A DNA stretch of 64,000 bases from Cladosporium sp. IMV 00045. Lineage: Eukaryota > Ascomycota > Dothideomycetes > Cladosporiales > Cladosporiaceae. Both the position numbers and the translations under genes were made by a program. The stretch is taken from positions 1 through 64,000 of the forward strand of contig MSJI02000850.1 of NCBI GenBank assembly GCA_001931905.2. Direction: 5' to 3'. Under the pieces are notes generated by a model. The model did no database searches, was not told the origin of the DNA, and worked only from the letters and a program-made list of their open reading frames with translations. Shown here one piece after another: positions 62,448 to 64,000 of the stretch. Position 1 is the first letter of the stretch; the number at the start of each line of letters is the position of its first letter.

Positions 62448-64000
62448 ATGCCCGACTCCCGCCCTCTATCGTCACTAAGGGTAGGTATTACATGCGCATG
62501 CACCCGTCTACCTTAAACTCCCCGCGCGTGCTGACACTAACATCGCTGTAGACGGCCACTTTCGACGACCCTCCCGCCAGCTCCGACACCTCCTCTCCAT
62601 ACCCAGACCGCCATTCTCGCCTCCGACGTGCCCTTCGGAACACCCATGACCTAGCCCGCGATGCGTCACGCGACTCAAGAGCTGCTTTCAGCCCAGCGAT
62701 AGACTCTCCGCGAAACACCAGCATGAGCTTCCTTCGTAGGACCCGTCGTCGTCTCCGAGAATCTTCCTGGCCCGAGGATGGAACTGCAGAGGAACAGACA
62801 GACGAGGCACCCGAAAGACGCCCAAAGCGGAGAAAGTTGAACGCAGACTCTCCTCCTGCTGTGAAGGCGCCCATCAAGTACGGCTACTATGGTCAGGTCG
62901 AGTCAGGGAGGTTATGCATGGAGATTGTCAGCAATGACGGAGGCGAGCACAAGGATCCTAGGAATCCCGGCATTTCCCTAGGCGAGAGCAATATACTCAA
63001 ACTGGATAAGAGTGTATATTGCTCCGAAAGGGCTAGTGCGAGCATTTTGCTCAGGCACGCCGACAAGACGCCTTTCTGCTTGGAGAAACTGCATATCGTT
63101 GGTCCAGAGCATGGCTTCACAGCTCCGTGAGTAATCCCGTGTCAAATATTCCCGAGACCAAGGCTGACTAGATACAGTGTACGAGGCGGCCTGGCCTATG
63201 TCGCTATGGACATGATGGATTTACAAAAGTACCAAGACCCTCCTTATCATGCCCGCCGGGCGGGCGTACACGAGCCACCCTACATCTACGGTCGTCATCG
63301 CGATGTGCAAGCATCGCCAGAACGGCTTTCATTCTCCGACGCTTTGAGAGATCCTGAAATCGCGGCGGCCGCGAACAGGAGTTTATCCCCATTCCCACAG
63401 GATTGGGAACCTCCCGTGGACGATGAGCCTTATTACGGAGCCGAATATCTCAGACAAATAGACCCCGAAACGCACTGCGATATTCCATCTCCTCCTCCGG
63501 ATCCCATGCAGAACCCACCAGACAACAGCATGCCTTTCACCTTACTAAGTGATGAAGAGCCTGGCCCCGAGGAGACCTCTCCTCAGGAAGTCCTAGACTA
63601 CCGCCTCCAACGCATGAGGCGAATGTCCCGAAGAAACGACCCACACCACTGGCTCAACGATATTGCCATGGAAAATTCCGTCTTCGATGAAAGCCGCGGA
63701 GGTAGAGAGAGTGCTTGGCCACTTCCAGGAAGTGCGAGCAGAACGGAAGCATTGCTGGCTCGCGCGCGCGATTTCGACAGTCCTTCGCCGGATGATACTC
63801 GACCTGAACCACCGACACGGAGCGGCCACAGCAAGCGCACATCAAGAATCCCGCCTCCGCCTGGTATCGATGATCCGAATGTGACCGCTGCTAGATTCTA
63901 CATCAAGCGTGGCAAACCACGGGTCGCCATCAAATTCGACCCGCCTGTTAGCGGGAGGTATATCCTTCTGAAATTATGGGCCGGCAGAAGTAACGTCGAT
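62448..64000 (+). CDS. Conserved fungal protein with possible discoidin-like domain, 3' end outside window
   Basis: Three exons recovered: 62448-62480 (11 codons, MPDSRPLSSLR), 62552-63126 and 63178 to the window end. Introns are 71 nt (GTAGGT, branch CTAAC) and 51 nt (GTGAGT...TACAG), and phases agree throughout. The N-terminal region is Arg/Ser-rich with FLRRTRRRLRESSWPEDGTAEE and a basic RRPKRRKLN nuclear-localisation-like run. A beta-rich region follows (KYGYYGQVESGRLCMEIVS, SASILLRHADKTPFCLEKLHIVGP), then a disordered Pro-rich part. The last visible residues, ARFYIKRGKPRVAIKFDPP and GRYILLKLWAG, resemble the galactose-binding/DOC-like strands of discoidin-type domains. I recall unnamed homologues in many ascomycetes. 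Function unknown; chromatin or ubiquitin-related roles would be guesses. Confidence 0.82.

Noticed and set aside
1..64000. tRNA, 5S rRNA, CRISPR arrays, transposons
   Set aside because: I looked through the intergenic stretches for tRNA B-box patterns, 5S-like sequence, long terminal or inverted repeats and transposase or reverse-transcriptase motifs, and found none. A covariance-model and repeat search would be decisive.

Overview
The window is nuclear DNA of a filamentous ascomycete (Pezizomycotina; a Dothideomycete is my best guess, from overall protein resemblance only). The evidence is many short introns (about 50-140 nt) with GTAAGT/GTATGT donors and CTAAC-type branch sites, monocistronic genes on both strands, pyrimidine-rich leaders, and fungal-specific families such as BMT2, ERF4, ISC1 and SRC1/HEH1. 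I find 29 protein-coding genes, the first and last cut by the window edges. I see no RNA genes, transposons or CRISPR arrays.

Layout. 0-11.4 kb: adenylosuccinate synthetase (3' part), a full-size ABCC transporter with an apparent frameshift, a small HIG1-like membrane protein, and a peroxisomal-type acyl-CoA dehydrogenase broken by one in-frame TGA. 13-29.5 kb: mostly housekeeping and regulation (PIN4-like RRM/R3H protein, 25S rRNA methyltransferase BMT2, UFD1, CDC34-type E2, a glycine-rich DUF1399-like protein, ARPC3, RFC3). The 3.8 kb upstream of the PIN4-like gene has no gene. 29.9-34.3 kb: an SDR oxidoreductase, a secreted Ser/Thr-rich protein and ERF4. 35-42.4 kb: KIN17, then a more accessory run (class II aldolase, secreted SurE, secreted carboxylesterase, THI5-like binding protein). 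42.9-64 kb: a MADBUB-type BUB1 kinase, an unknown protein, IST1, ISC1, a hotdog thioesterase, a DDHD phospholipase, a RING-like/ankyrin protein, inner-nuclear-membrane SRC1/HEH1, SUMO E1 subunit AOS1 and an unknown conserved protein running off the end.

The genes do not form one pathway. Recurrent themes are ubiquitin/SUMO and ESCRT work (UFD1, CDC34, AOS1, IST1, SRC1), DNA replication and mitosis (RFC3, BUB1), and lipid metabolism (acyl-CoA dehydrogenase, ISC1, thioesterase, DDHD lipase). I did not find a clearly new multi-gene system. The observations most worth checking are single-gene ones: a MADBUB gene whose first exon alone carries a Mad3-like KEN-TPR-KEN module, an SRC1 intron placed so that alternative splicing would remove the second membrane span, two single-base lesions in neighbouring genes, and three CCTCGG fatty-acid-response motifs in front of the acyl-CoA dehydrogenase.
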